Below, piece after piece: positions 8,397 to 17,329 of a stretch of 48,172 nucleotides of DNA. This DNA comes from Bacteroidales bacterium. Lineage in GTDB: Bacteria; Bacteroidota; Bacteroidia; Bacteroidales; UBA932. The notes under the pieces were generated by a model. The model saw only the letters and a program-made list of their open reading frames with translations, searched no databases and was not told the DNA's origin. Each line of letters opens with the position of its first letter. Position 1 is the stretch's first letter. The stretch is from assembly GCA_017471085.1 (NCBI GenBank), contig JAFUWW010000036.1:1-48172 (forward strand), read 5' to 3'. Made by a program: the position numbers and the translations under genes.

Positions 8397-9523
8397 ACCA
8401 ACTTGTAAATTTCGTCACAAATAACCTGTGCGGCATTCCTCAGCGCCATCGCTTCCGCATTCTTCTCAAGGACGGAAATGCGCGAAGGGGTATTCACCAG
8501 GTCGATGGCGGTGGGCAGCAGTTCGTCCACGGCATCGGCGTCGCGCACGATCATGGCCGCTTCCTTACGGACCAGCGCCATGGCGTTGTGGGTCTGATGG
8601 TCTTCGGCCACATTGGGCGAAGGGACGAAGATGGTGGCCTTCCCCATGGCGCACAGTTCGGAAACCGTACTGGCTCCGCTCCGGGAGACGACCACGTCGG
8701 CCGCCGCATAGGCCAGGTCCATCCGGGCGATGAAATCGAAATGGAAGATGCCCTTGACATCCGGGTGGGCCTCCATGAAGCTGTCGATGTCTTTCTTGTA
8801 ATACTTTCCGCACTGCCAGATGATTTCCAGGCCTTCGCCGCCGGGGCATCCGTCCTGGATCCAGTGTTTCATGGCGCGGTTCAGGGTGCCGCTGCCCAGG
8901 CTGCCTCCCACGATGAAGAGGTGTTTTTGGGCCGGGTCCAGTTTGTAGTAGGCCATCGCTTCCTCTTTCATGGCGGGAGTCGGAGGCATGGAAACGGCTT
9001 TCCGGATGGGATTGCCGGACATCACGAGTTTCTCCTTGGGGAAGAATTTCTCCATCCCCTCATAGGCCACGCAGATGGACTGGACACGGCCGCCCAGCAA
9101 TTTGTTGGTCAGGCCGGCGAATCCGTTCTGTTCCTGGATAACCGCAGGAATCTTCATGCCTGTCGCCGCCCAGAGCAGGGGAGCGCTGGCATATCCGCCT
9201 ACGCCCACGGCTACGTCGGGCTTGAACTCTTTTACGATTTTCCTGGCTTTCCTGACACTGCTGAGCACCTTGAACGGCACCTGGATGTCGTTCACGATGT
9301 TCTTCAGGTTCAGCTGACGCTGCATGCCCACGATGGGAAGCCCTACGATCCGGAAGCCTTCCGCAGGTACTTTTTCCATCTCCATCTTGCCTTCCGCACC
9401 TACGAACAGGATTTCGGTGTCAGGATTCAGTTCCTTCAATTTGTGCGCGATGGATACGGCCGGGAAGATATGGCCTCCCGTACCGCCTCCGCTGATGATG
9501 ACTCGTAAAGGTTTAAATTCCAT
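8393..9523 (-). CDS. murG: UDP-GlcNAc:lipid I N-acetylglucosaminyltransferase
   Basis: Converts lipid I to lipid II at the cytoplasmic face of the membrane. GGGTGGHIFPAVSIAHKL near the N-terminus is the diagnostic glycine-rich acceptor-site motif; the C-terminal half has SRSGASTVSELCAMGKATIFVPSP, the donor-binding region of GT family 28. 376 aa. Its ATG shares one base with the ftsW stop and its stop overlaps murC. Confidence 0.97.
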   Translation of the reverse strand: MEFKPLRVIISGGGTGGHIFPAVSIAHKLKELNPDTEILFVGAEGKMEMEKVPAEGFRIVGLPIVGMQRQLNLKNIVNDIQVPFKVLSSVRKARKIVKEFKPDVAVGVGGYASAPLLWAATGMKIPAVIQEQNGFAGLTNKLLGGRVQSICVAYEGMEKFFPKEKLVMSGNPIRKAVSMPPTPAMKEEAMAYYKLDPAQKHLFIVGGSLGSGTLNRAMKHWIQDGCPGGEGLEIIWQCGKYYKKDIDSFMEAHPDVKGIFHFDFIARMDLAYAAADVVVSRSGASTVSELCAMGKATIFVPSPNVAEDHQTHNAMALVRKEAAMIVRDADAVDELLPTAIDLVNTPSRISVLEKNAEAMALRNAAQVICDEIYKLV

Positions 9524-10887
9524 TATGCGGTTGTATCTTGGGTCCAGTCGTTCTCGTGTTCAATGATAGGGGCCGCCTCGGCTTCGCGTCTGGCGATATT
9601 CTCCCGTGCATCCTTGGAGATGGACAGGAGGATGCCGAAGACGATGCTGAAAACCAGCAGCGCGTTGGTTCCGTGGCTCACCAGCGGAAGGGTCTGGCCG
9701 GTCTGTGGCACGAAAGGCAGGTGCACGTTCACCGCCATGTGCATGAAAGCCTGGCCTGTGACCAGGATGATGAGCCCGGTCACGATCATCTTGTCGTAGT
9801 ATTTGTCGCACTCCTTGGCCACCATGGTGCCGCGGGCCAGGAGACTGAAGTAGAGGAGGATGATGAGGGTGGCCCCCCAAAGTCCCGTTTCCTCGATGAT
9901 GAAGCTGAACATATAGTCGCCGAAAATCACCGGTACGGCGTATTTCTGGGTGCTGTTTCCGATTCCCTTGCCCAGCGGGCCGCCTTCCTTGATGGCCAGG
10001 AGGGCGCCCACGGGCTGCTTCAGGTCGTCCCTGGCATCGTTCCATTCCCTCGACCCCCGCGGGGAAGAGAGGAGTACGTCCATCGTGGCGTCATCGTCCT
10101 GGGTAATGCGGCTGATGGCCGTTCCGATGCGGCTTTCCTTCAGGATGCCGGCCTTGTACGCGCCGAACATGAGTCCCACGCCCACCAGCAGGGCCGCGAT
10201 CATGATACCGATGTCTTTTCCGTCAATTCCTCCCACCAGGATCATCAGGATCATGATGCCGCCGATGAAGATGGCCGAGGAGTTGGACCCCATCATCACC
10301 ATGAGCGTGACCAGGCCGATGGGGAAGTAGATATATAGCAGTTTCTGCGTGAAGTCCTTGCCCAGGAAGGCCAGGCGCGGAATTTTCTCCGACAGCAGGT
10401 TGGCCCAGCGGAATCCGTGGTTCTTGTAGGTGTCCAGCGCCCAGCCCAGATACAGGATCATGAATACTTTCACGAACTCGTAGACATGGATCTGCTTGCC
10501 GGCTACCACCAGGATTCGCCGAGCGCCGTTGATGGAACCGGCCTTGATGATGCCCAGGTTCAGGTTGAACACCAGTACTGTGAGGATGCCGAGGCTCACC
10601 AGGAAGCCCAGCATCGACAGTTTCCGGTACCATTCCACCCTGCCGAAGAAATAGAGAAGGAAAATGATGACGAAGCCCACCGCCACCGCTTTCAGCTGGT
10701 CGATCATGATGCTCATGCGGTCGCTGCCCAGTTCCCGTGCCAGAAGCGGGGTGGAACTGAACACCGAGATGACCGAAATGAGCATGAGGAACAGGGCGAT
10801 CAGGAAAATCACCTTGTCCCCGCTGAAGCGGTCCATGAGGTTCCAGAGGGAACCCAGCGTACTGGTCTTCTTTCTCTCTTCTTCCAT
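9523..10887 (-). CDS. ftsW: SEDS-family peptidoglycan polymerase FtsW
   Basis: Multi-pass membrane glycosyltransferase that polymerises lipid II at the septum with FtsI. Many hydrophobic segments start at about residue 25. Recognisable SEDS motifs include NGARRIL, KEGGPLGKGIGNS, IIEETGLWG and the C-terminal LPLVSHGTNALLVF. 454 aa. A cytoplasmic tail after the last helix (KDARENIARREAEAAP...) is charged. Lies between murD and murG. Confidence 0.95.
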   Translation of the reverse strand: MEEERKKTSTLGSLWNLMDRFSGDKVIFLIALFLMLISVISVFSSTPLLARELGSDRMSIMIDQLKAVAVGFVIIFLLYFFGRVEWYRKLSMLGFLVSLGILTVLVFNLNLGIIKAGSINGARRILVVAGKQIHVYEFVKVFMILYLGWALDTYKNHGFRWANLLSEKIPRLAFLGKDFTQKLLYIYFPIGLVTLMVMMGSNSSAIFIGGIMILMILVGGIDGKDIGIMIAALLVGVGLMFGAYKAGILKESRIGTAISRITQDDDATMDVLLSSPRGSREWNDARDDLKQPVGALLAIKEGGPLGKGIGNSTQKYAVPVIFGDYMFSFIIEETGLWGATLIILLYFSLLARGTMVAKECDKYYDKMIVTGLIILVTGQAFMHMAVNVHLPFVPQTGQTLPLVSHGTNALLVFSIVFGILLSISKDARENIARREAEAAPIIEHENDWTQDTTA

Positions 10888-10893
10888 AATGCG

Positions 10894-12228
10894 TTACAGA
10901 CTTCTGACGGCGGCTTTGAACTGCTCGCCGCGGTCTTCGTAGTTCTTGAACAGGTCGAAGCTGGCGCAGCAGGGGCTCAGGAGCACCACGTCGCCTTCCA
11001 CGGCCAGTTTGGAGGCTTTCTGCACGGCTTCTTCGGCCGATCCGGCATCGGTGATCGTCTCTACCATCCCCTCGAAGGCTGCATGGATCTTGGTATTGTC
11101 CACGCCCAGGCAGACGATGGCTTTCACCTTTTCTTTGACCAGGTCGTTCAGGACGCTGTAGTCGTTGCCCTTGTCGGTTCCGCCCACGATCCATACGACC
11201 GGGCGCTTCTGGCATTCCAGGGCATACCAGGCGCTGTCTACGTTGGTGGCCTTGGAATCGTTGATATAGAGCACGTCCTTGATGCTGAGCACGGGCTCAA
11301 GCCGGTGTTCGATGGGCTGGAAAGTAGCCAGGGAGTTGCGGATGATCTCATTGTCGATGCCGGTCACCTTGGCGGCCAGGGCGGCGGCCATGGAGTTGTA
11401 GATGTTATGCTTGCCGCCGAGGGCCAGTTCCTGCAGGAACAGGTCGGTCTCTTCCTCTTCGTAGCGGAGCACGATCTTGTCATCCTTCAGGAAAGCGCCC
11501 TGCTCCACTTCCTTCTCCTGGGAGAAAGGCAGCATCTTGCAGCGGAGCACGATGTTGGAAAGATGGCCGATGGTAATGTCATCGTCGGAATCGAAGATGA
11601 AGCAGTCGTCCTTGCGCAGGTTCTTGGTGATGTTGAACTTGGCGGCCACGTAGTTTTCCATCTTGTGGTCGTAGCGGTCCAGGTGGTCCGGGGTAATGTT
11701 GGTGATGATGGCGATGTCCGGACGGAAATCGTAGATGTCGTCCAGCTGGAAACTACTGATTTCCAATACGTAGTAGTCGAAGTGCTCGGTGGCCACCTGA
11801 TAGGCGTAAGACTGGCCGATGTTCCCGCCGAGGCCCACGTTCAGCCCGGCGTTCTTGAGCAGGTAATAGATGAGCGAGGTCGTGGTGGTCTTGCCGTTGG
11901 AGCCGGTGATGCAGATTTTCTTGGCCGTGTCGAAGCGGCTGGCGAACTCGATCTCCGACACCACGCGGATGCCTTTTTCGCGGATCTTCTGCACCATGGG
12001 AACGGTTCCGGGGATGCCCGGCGACTTCACTACCTCGTCGGCATTGAGGATCAGTTCTTCCGTATGGTTCCCCTGCTCGAAGGGAATGTCCCATTTTCTC
12101 AGGGTCTCCGCATAGTTCTCCTTGATCTGCCCCTTGTCGCTGAGGAACACATCATACCCTTTCACTTTTGCCAGCACGGCGGCGCCCACACCGCTCTCCG
12201 CTCCGCCTAATACAACTACTCTTGCCAT
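10894..12228 (-). CDS. murD: UDP-N-acetylmuramoyl-L-alanine--D-glutamate ligase
   Basis: Adds D-Glu to UDP-MurNAc-L-Ala. The N-terminal VVLGGAESGVGAAVLA is the UDP-substrate loop, ITGSNGKTTTTS (about 107-118) the ATP loop, NITPDHLDRYD the metal-binding block, and YINDSKATNVDS the conserved C-terminal-domain motif that includes the carbamoyl-Lys neighbourhood. 444 aa. It is the only dcw gene here separated from its upstream neighbour by a real gap (52 bp), which holds a palindromic repeat and an A-rich stretch. Confidence 0.97.
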   Translation of the reverse strand: MARVVVLGGAESGVGAAVLAKVKGYDVFLSDKGQIKENYAETLRKWDIPFEQGNHTEELILNADEVVKSPGIPGTVPMVQKIREKGIRVVSEIEFASRFDTAKKICITGSNGKTTTTSLIYYLLKNAGLNVGLGGNIGQSYAYQVATEHFDYYVLEISSFQLDDIYDFRPDIAIITNITPDHLDRYDHKMENYVAAKFNITKNLRKDDCFIFDSDDDITIGHLSNIVLRCKMLPFSQEKEVEQGAFLKDDKIVLRYEEEETDLFLQELALGGKHNIYNSMAAALAAKVTGIDNEIIRNSLATFQPIEHRLEPVLSIKDVLYINDSKATNVDSAWYALECQKRPVVWIVGGTDKGNDYSVLNDLVKEKVKAIVCLGVDNTKIHAAFEGMVETITDAGSAEEAVQKASKLAVEGDVVLLSPCCASFDLFKNYEDRGEQFKAAVRSL

Positions 12229-12252
12229 ATCTTATTTGTCTTTTTTTTCTGC

Positions 12253-12278
12253 TTGTCATTCCCGGCTGACCGGGAATC
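12253..12278. repeat. REP-like palindrome between mraY and murD
   Basis: ATTCCCGG (12258-12265), CTGA, CCGGGAAT (12270-12277), preceded by TGTC. The same palindrome lies inside the truB reading frame at 2584-2604, and a diverged copy lies in rsmH (17978-17992). On the minus strand it is followed by A-runs rather than T-runs, so it is not an intrinsic terminator for mraY; on the plus strand it is preceded by eight T. Confidence 0.7.
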
Positions 12279-12280
12279 TT

Positions 12281-13573
12281 CTACCTTAATTTCAACAATG
12301 CCAACGTACTCACCGCCAGTATGATCCCCACAATCCAGAACCTGGCCGTAATCTTCGCCTCATGCTGGGCGGGAACCGGCTTCGGGAAAATGACCGGGCC
12401 TTCCGGCGCCTTCTTGTCCTGGTAATGATGATGCAGCGGCGTCATGCTCCAGATCCTGTGTCCTACGCCGGTCTTTTTCTTGGTCGCCTTGAAATAGAAG
12501 CGCTGCAGGAGCACAGAGAGGCTTTCCACGAAGAAAATACCGCACAGCAGGGGCAGCAGCAGTTCCTTGCGCATGAGCACGGCGCTCACGCCGATGACCC
12601 CGCCGATGGTGAGGCTTCCGGTGTCGCCCATGAACACCTGGGCGGGATAGGAGTTGTACCACAGGAAGCCGATGAGGGCTCCCACGAAGGCGCTCATGAA
12701 GATGGCGATCTCGCCGGACCCCGGAATATACATGATGTTCAGATAGTTGGAGTCGATCAGGTTGCCTCCCAGCCACGCCAGGATGCCCAGTACCACCCCT
12801 ACGATGGCCGATGTCCCCGCCGCCAGGCCGTCCAGTCCGTCGGTGAGGTTGGTGCCGTTGGAGCAGGCGGTGATCACGAGAACGATCATGAGCACGTAGA
12901 TGGCCCACTTGGCGTACCAGCCCCATGCACCCTTGACGGGGGAGAGCCAACGATAGTCGAATTCATGGTTCTTCACGAAGGGGATGGTGGTCTTGGTGCT
13001 CTTCACCACGTCCTCATGCACATATCGGCCCGATGTAACGGTGGTTTCGGTCTCCAGGACCCTTTCCACGCTCTCGGGAACGGCCACCTTTTCGCGGACC
13101 ACGATATCTGGGCTCATCCAGACGGTCAGGCCGATGATGAATCCCAGGATCACCTGGGCAATAAGCTTTCCCTTCTCCGACATGCCTTCCTTGTTGTGCT
13201 TGAACACCTTGATGTAGTCGTCGGTGAAGCCCAGGGCACCGCACCAGATTGTGCTCACAATCAGGAGAATGACGTAGATATTGGTCAGGTCGCAGAACAG
13301 CAGCACGCCTGTCATGATGGACAGGATGATGATGATTCCGCCCATGGTGGGGGTCCCTTTCTTTTCAATCTGGCCCTGCAGTCCCAGGTCGCGGACCGTC
13401 TCGCCGATCTGCTGACGCTGCAGCCAGCGGATGATCCGCTTGCCGGCGAACAGGGCGGTAAGGACGGCCGTCACGGCCGCCAGGATGGCCCGGAAGCTCA
13501 GATAATGCATCAGGCCGATGCCGGGGAAGTCCACGCCTTGGCTTTCCAGATATTGAAACAGATGGTAGATCAT
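12281..13573 (-). CDS. mraY: Phospho-MurNAc-pentapeptide transferase
   Basis: Integral membrane enzyme that moves phospho-MurNAc-pentapeptide onto undecaprenyl phosphate to form lipid I. Contains KKGTPTMGGI, LGFTDDYIKV (first Asp pair), NGTNLTDGLDGLAAGTS, VFMGDTGSLTIGG and the C-terminal HHH motif (MTPLHHHYQ). The 430 aa include a periplasmic insertion at about residues 165-215, which I recall from Bacteroidetes MraY. The stop is followed by the palindrome at 12253-12278; the start overlaps murE by 4 bp. Confidence 0.97.
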   Translation of the reverse strand: MIYHLFQYLESQGVDFPGIGLMHYLSFRAILAAVTAVLTALFAGKRIIRWLQRQQIGETVRDLGLQGQIEKKGTPTMGGIIIILSIMTGVLLFCDLTNIYVILLIVSTIWCGALGFTDDYIKVFKHNKEGMSEKGKLIAQVILGFIIGLTVWMSPDIVVREKVAVPESVERVLETETTVTSGRYVHEDVVKSTKTTIPFVKNHEFDYRWLSPVKGAWGWYAKWAIYVLMIVLVITACSNGTNLTDGLDGLAAGTSAIVGVVLGILAWLGGNLIDSNYLNIMYIPGSGEIAIFMSAFVGALIGFLWYNSYPAQVFMGDTGSLTIGGVIGVSAVLMRKELLLPLLCGIFFVESLSVLLQRFYFKATKKKTGVGHRIWSMTPLHHHYQDKKAPEGPVIFPKPVPAQHEAKITARFWIVGIILAVSTLALLKLR

Positions 13574-15087
13574 TTCTTAAGCAGGTTGAAGGTTTCGTTC
13601 ACGATTTCTTTTTCGTCAAAGTGGTGTTTCTCGTGGCCGATGACCTGGTAGGTCTCGTGCCCTTTGCCGGCGAGGAGCAGTGTGGCGCTCTCCGGGGCGG
13701 TGAGGATGGCGGTCCGGATGGCTTCGCGGCGGTCCGTGATCACCAGGGTCTTTACCATGGCGCCCGCGCTCAGGCCTTTCCGGATATCCTCTATGATTTC
13801 TTCCGGATTCTCGGTCCGGGGATTGTCGGAGGTGATGACCAGCCGGTCTGCCAGCTTTTCGGCCACCTGGGCCATTTCCGGACGTTTGGTCCTGTCCCGG
13901 TCGCCTCCGCAGCCGAACAGGCAGATCAGCTGCCGTTCGGGGGCGATGGCGCGGAGGGTCTTGAGCACGTTTTGCAGGGCGTCCGGCGTATGGGCGTAGT
14001 CCACGATTACGCTCAGGTCCCTGGGACCGCGAAGATTCTCCAGCCGGCCCGGGGCGCTCTCCAGCTTGGAAAGGGCCACCAGGGTTTCGGTCGGGTCCGC
14101 ACCCAGGCACACGGCGGTGGAGTAGATGGCCAGCAGGTTGTAGGCATTGTGCTCTCCGATCAGTTTGCACCAGGTCTCGATGCCGTCTATCTTGAGCTGC
14201 ATGCCCTCGAAACTCTGCTCCATGATGCGGGCGGTGTGGTCGGCCAGGCCTTTCACGGAATAGGTGACTACCCGGGCTTTGGTGTTCTGCACCATCACGC
14301 TGCCGTTTCTGTCGTCGGCGTTGACGAGGGCGATGGCATTCTTTGACAGGTTGTCGAAGAAGAGTTTCTTGCAGCGCAGGTATTCGGCGAAGGTCTTGTG
14401 GTAATCCAGGTGGTCGTGGGTGAGGTTGGAGAAGATGCCCATCTTGAAGGCAAGTCCCGTGACCCGGTCCTGTTCCACGCCGATGGAACTGACTTCCATG
14501 AAGCAATAGCTGCAGCCTTTTTCCACCATGCGGGAAAGCAGGCTGTTGATGGTGATCGGGTCGGCCGTGGTGTTTTCCGTCTCCAGCCTCGTGTCATCGA
14601 CATAATTGGCGATGGTGGAAAGCAGACCGCAGGCGTAGCCAAGTTCCTTGAAAAGGTTGTAAAGCAAGGTCACGGTGGTGGTTTTTCCGTTGGTGCCGGT
14701 GATGCCCACCAGGGTGAGTTTACGGGAAGGATGGCCGTAGAAAACGTCGGCCGAGAGCGCCACCGCCTTGCGGGAATTGCTCACCTGTACGAAAGTGGTG
14801 CGGGAAGGGGACTCCCTTTCTTCCGCGTCGCTTCGCGACCCTGTACGGGCAAATGCTCCAGAAAGGGTGTCCCCTTCCGGCATCTCTTCGCAGATGATGG
14901 CTGCCGCCCCTTTCTCCAGGGCTTGCGGAATGTAGGCGTGGCCGTCGCTGGCGTAGCCCTTTACGGCCACGAACAGGGCGCCCGGCGTCACTTTCCGGGA
15001 ATCGCTGCACAGGGCGGTGATCTCAATATCGTCCCGGCCATGCAGGGCCAGGATTTCCATATCCTGTATGATTTCTCTCAGTTTCAT
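13570..15087 (-). CDS. murE: UDP-MurNAc-tripeptide synthetase (meso-DAP adding), with palindromic insertion
   Basis: Adds the third residue of the stem peptide. The ATP loop GTNGKTTT is at 131-138, and the C-terminal SDNPRTENPEEI carries the DNPR motif of meso-diaminopimelate-adding MurE, so the wall is DAP-type. ATG at 15087 overlaps the ftsI stop in ATGA, so the true product is 505 aa and a longer upstream frame is not used. Residues about 71-97, between ICEEMPEG and the VQVSNSRKA strand, are an insertion encoded by the stem-loop at 14803-14878. It lies in the N-terminal UDP-binding domain, away from the ATP loop. Confidence 0.96.
   Translation of the reverse strand: MKLREIIQDMEILALHGRDDIEITALCSDSRKVTPGALFVAVKGYASDGHAYIPQALEKGAAAIICEEMPEGDTLSGAFARTGSRSDAEERESPSRTTFVQVSNSRKAVALSADVFYGHPSRKLTLVGITGTNGKTTTVTLLYNLFKELGYACGLLSTIANYVDDTRLETENTTADPITINSLLSRMVEKGCSYCFMEVSSIGVEQDRVTGLAFKMGIFSNLTHDHLDYHKTFAEYLRCKKLFFDNLSKNAIALVNADDRNGSVMVQNTKARVVTYSVKGLADHTARIMEQSFEGMQLKIDGIETWCKLIGEHNAYNLLAIYSTAVCLGADPTETLVALSKLESAPGRLENLRGPRDLSVIVDYAHTPDALQNVLKTLRAIAPERQLICLFGCGGDRDRTKRPEMAQVAEKLADRLVITSDNPRTENPEEIIEDIRKGLSAGAMVKTLVITDRREAIRTAILTAPESATLLLAGKGHETYQVIGHEKHHFDEKEIVNETFNLLKK
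14803..14878. repeat. 76-bp stem-loop element in frame inside murE
   Basis: Arms 14803-14821 and 14860-14878 are 19-bp inverted repeats with a single mismatch around a 38-nt loop. In the murE coding direction the loop reads GCATTTGCCCGT then ACAGGGTCGCGAAGCGACG; the truB element carries the same GCATTTGCC and a core with one difference, in the opposite orientation. Read through as part of MurE without a stop or frameshift. Confidence 0.75.
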
Positions 15088-16991
15088 TTTTCTTCTTTTT
15101 TCATGACGGGCACAGTCCCGGTCCTGGCAAGTTGAGGCTGCCACTCCGGATCCAGGGCGTAAATCTTGTCCACGATTTCCCGGACGGCAAGCGCAGGCAG
15201 CGTACCGCCGTAGAAACTTTGTCCGGACAAGTAGGAGTAAACGGTGACGAGAATGGTGTATTTGGGATTCTCGGCCGGGAAGAAGCCCACGAAAGTACCC
15301 TGGTTCTTCTTTCTGCCCACCGGATCATGGTACGGGTCGATGCTGCCTTTCCGCTCCTGCGGGGTGAGAACCACCTGGGCGGTTCCCGTTTTGCCGGCGA
15401 CGGAAAGTTTGGCGCCTTTGAGGCGGGTGGCCGTACCGTTCACAACCACGGAGCGGAGGGCGCGGGTCACCGTATCGGCCGTATTCCTGGAGCAGATGTT
15501 GTTCAGGACGGAAGGGTCGTAGCGCTTGATGACGCGGCCGTCTTTCTCCACGCTTTCCACCAGATAAGGCTTCATCATACGCCCCTTGTTGGCGATTCCG
15601 TTATAGAAGGTGGCCACGTGCAGCGGCGTTACGCTGATGCCGTAGCCGTAGGCGGTGGTGCCCAGGGTGGTCTTGCTCCAGCCGGGCGTGCCGGGCCGGT
15701 TCACCACGGGCGTGCCCAGGCCGCTGATGTCGAAGTCGAAGGCCTCGCCTAGGCGGTACGAGTAGATATGGTCGAAGAGTTCCTGCGGACGGTTGCCGTA
15801 GTAATTCTCCGCCAGATAGGTGAATACGTAGTTGGACGAAATCTCGAATCCGTGCATCACGCTGATTTCCCGGCGGCCGGTCTCCCGCTGGTAGTCCAGG
15901 ATATGGACGTCCTGCCTGTAGTTGGGCACGAAGCCGTTGTTGGTCGGGATGGTCTGTTCCAGGCTCTTCACGTAGCCGTCTTCCACCAGGGAGAGGAGCG
16001 AGACGGTCTTCATCACGGAACCCTGTTCGCCCACTTCGCGGAGAATCAGGTTTTCACGCTCCCAGAGGGTTGTCTGCGGCGTTTCACCGCGGGAAAGGTT
16101 CACCATGGCGCGGATGGCGCCGGTCTGGGCCTCCATGATGATTACGATGCCGGCGCGGATGCCGTCATTCTCGTTGATCTGCTTGCGGAGGGCCCGGTCG
16201 GCGATGTCCTGGAAGTCGACGTTCAGGGTGGTGCGGATGTCGTTGCCGTCCTTGGCGCGGACCACGGTGGAGTCCAGGTCGCGGATCCAGGAATTGTCGT
16301 CCGTCACACGCCGCCACTCGTAGCCCGGGGTTCCGTGCAGTTCATAGTCGAAATTGGCCTCCAGGCCTCTCCGGAGGGTGTCTTTCACATAGCCGATGAC
16401 GCGGCGGGCCAGGGAATCGTACGGGTAGATGCGCTCCTCGTGCACTTCCACGATGATGCCGCCCCGGTAGGCTCCTTCCTTGAACAGCGGGAAGGTCTGG
16501 ATTCTTCTGAGGGTGTTCAGGTCGATATTCTTCTGGATGGAAACATACTGGCTTCCCTTCTTGCGGCCGCCCAGGATGGCATTGAGGTACTGCTCTGCGC
16601 TCTTGTCGCCGAACTCGTTGCTGAGCGCGGCGCTGAGTTCGCGGGCTTTCTCCTGCCAGGCTTTCTCGGCCTCGGTGTCTCCCTTCTCCTCGAACTCCCG
16701 CTTGCGGATGGTGCAGTCCATGTAGATGTCGTAGAGCGGGGCGGAAATGGCCATCGGACGGCCGTCAGTGGCCAGGATGCGCCCGCGGACAGGCTCTTCC
16801 ACATGCCGCTGCGAATTGGGACGGAACAGGCCGATGACCTTGGAGTCCACGGTATAACTGGCCTGGATATGGACGATTCGGGCCAGGATGAGGACAGACA
16901 GGATCAGGAACACGATGGACAGGAAGAACATGACCACGTGGATTCTGTCGCGGTTTTCGATGGTGTCCTGTATTTCGCTCTTCTTCGTCAT
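15084..16991 (-). CDS. ftsI: Septal peptidoglycan transpeptidase (PBP3/FtsI)
   Basis: Cross-links septal peptidoglycan with FtsW. One N-terminal membrane anchor is at about residues 18-40, then the PBP dimerisation domain (GRILATDGRPMAIS), then the transpeptidase domain: SVMK (Ser325 nucleophile, Lys328), SSN at 385-387, KTG at 534-536. ATG at 16991 overlaps the ftsL stop by 4 bp; the product is 635 aa. It ends soon after the transpeptidase fold, with no PASTA-like domain visible. The motif before the nucleophile is GEQGSVMK rather than the more usual PGSTFK. Confidence 0.95.
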   Translation of the reverse strand: MTKKSEIQDTIENRDRIHVVMFFLSIVFLILSVLILARIVHIQASYTVDSKVIGLFRPNSQRHVEEPVRGRILATDGRPMAISAPLYDIYMDCTIRKREFEEKGDTEAEKAWQEKARELSAALSNEFGDKSAEQYLNAILGGRKKGSQYVSIQKNIDLNTLRRIQTFPLFKEGAYRGGIIVEVHEERIYPYDSLARRVIGYVKDTLRRGLEANFDYELHGTPGYEWRRVTDDNSWIRDLDSTVVRAKDGNDIRTTLNVDFQDIADRALRKQINENDGIRAGIVIIMEAQTGAIRAMVNLSRGETPQTTLWERENLILREVGEQGSVMKTVSLLSLVEDGYVKSLEQTIPTNNGFVPNYRQDVHILDYQRETGRREISVMHGFEISSNYVFTYLAENYYGNRPQELFDHIYSYRLGEAFDFDISGLGTPVVNRPGTPGWSKTTLGTTAYGYGISVTPLHVATFYNGIANKGRMMKPYLVESVEKDGRVIKRYDPSVLNNICSRNTADTVTRALRSVVVNGTATRLKGAKLSVAGKTGTAQVVLTPQERKGSIDPYHDPVGRKKNQGTFVGFFPAENPKYTILVTVYSYLSGQSFYGGTLPALAVREIVDKIYALDPEWQPQLARTGTVPVMKKEEK

Positions 16992-17329
16992 CGTTTCTTG
17001 ATAATAGTGGGCGGTTCCGACGGCAAGGTGGCCTTGGAGCCCATCTTCTCCAGTCTTTCTTCCATGCCGGATGCACTGCGCAGTTTCACCAGGGCGGCTT
17101 CCCTTTCGGCGTGGTGGATCCGGAGTTCCTCGATGGCGGCCTTGTTGGCGCCGGCCGTGGTGAGGGTCTTGTCTACCTGCAGGCTCAGCATGATGGAAAG
17201 CCACATCAGCAGGAACAGGTAGAGGATGTGCATATACAGCTTGTCGGCCCTGACGCGCAGCAGGAACTCCCCGTTGCGGATGGCCTTGAGCGAGTTGCGG
17301 ATGGCGGTCCAGACAGTATGCATGCTCAT
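16988..17329 (-). CDS. ftsL: FtsL-like division protein
   Basis: Small bitopic protein of 113 aa: a cytoplasmic N-terminus with several charged residues, one membrane segment (about 33-50, MHILYLFLLMWLSIMLSL), then a periplasmic coiled-coil-like stretch (AAIEELRIHHAEREAALVKL). FtsL proteins are too variable for sequence recognition alone, so the call rests on size, topology and position between rsmH and ftsI, with 4-bp overlaps at both ends. In this role it would link FtsQ to the FtsW/FtsI synthase. Confidence 0.8.
   Translation of the reverse strand: MSMHTVWTAIRNSLKAIRNGEFLLRVRADKLYMHILYLFLLMWLSIMLSLQVDKTLTTAGANKAAIEELRIHHAEREAALVKLRSASGMEERLEKMGSKATLPSEPPTIIKKR

Noticed and set aside
10894..15087. 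Missing murF as evidence of a rearranged dcw cluster
   Set aside because: As far as I recall, murF commonly lies elsewhere in Bacteroidetes, so its absence here is not notable.
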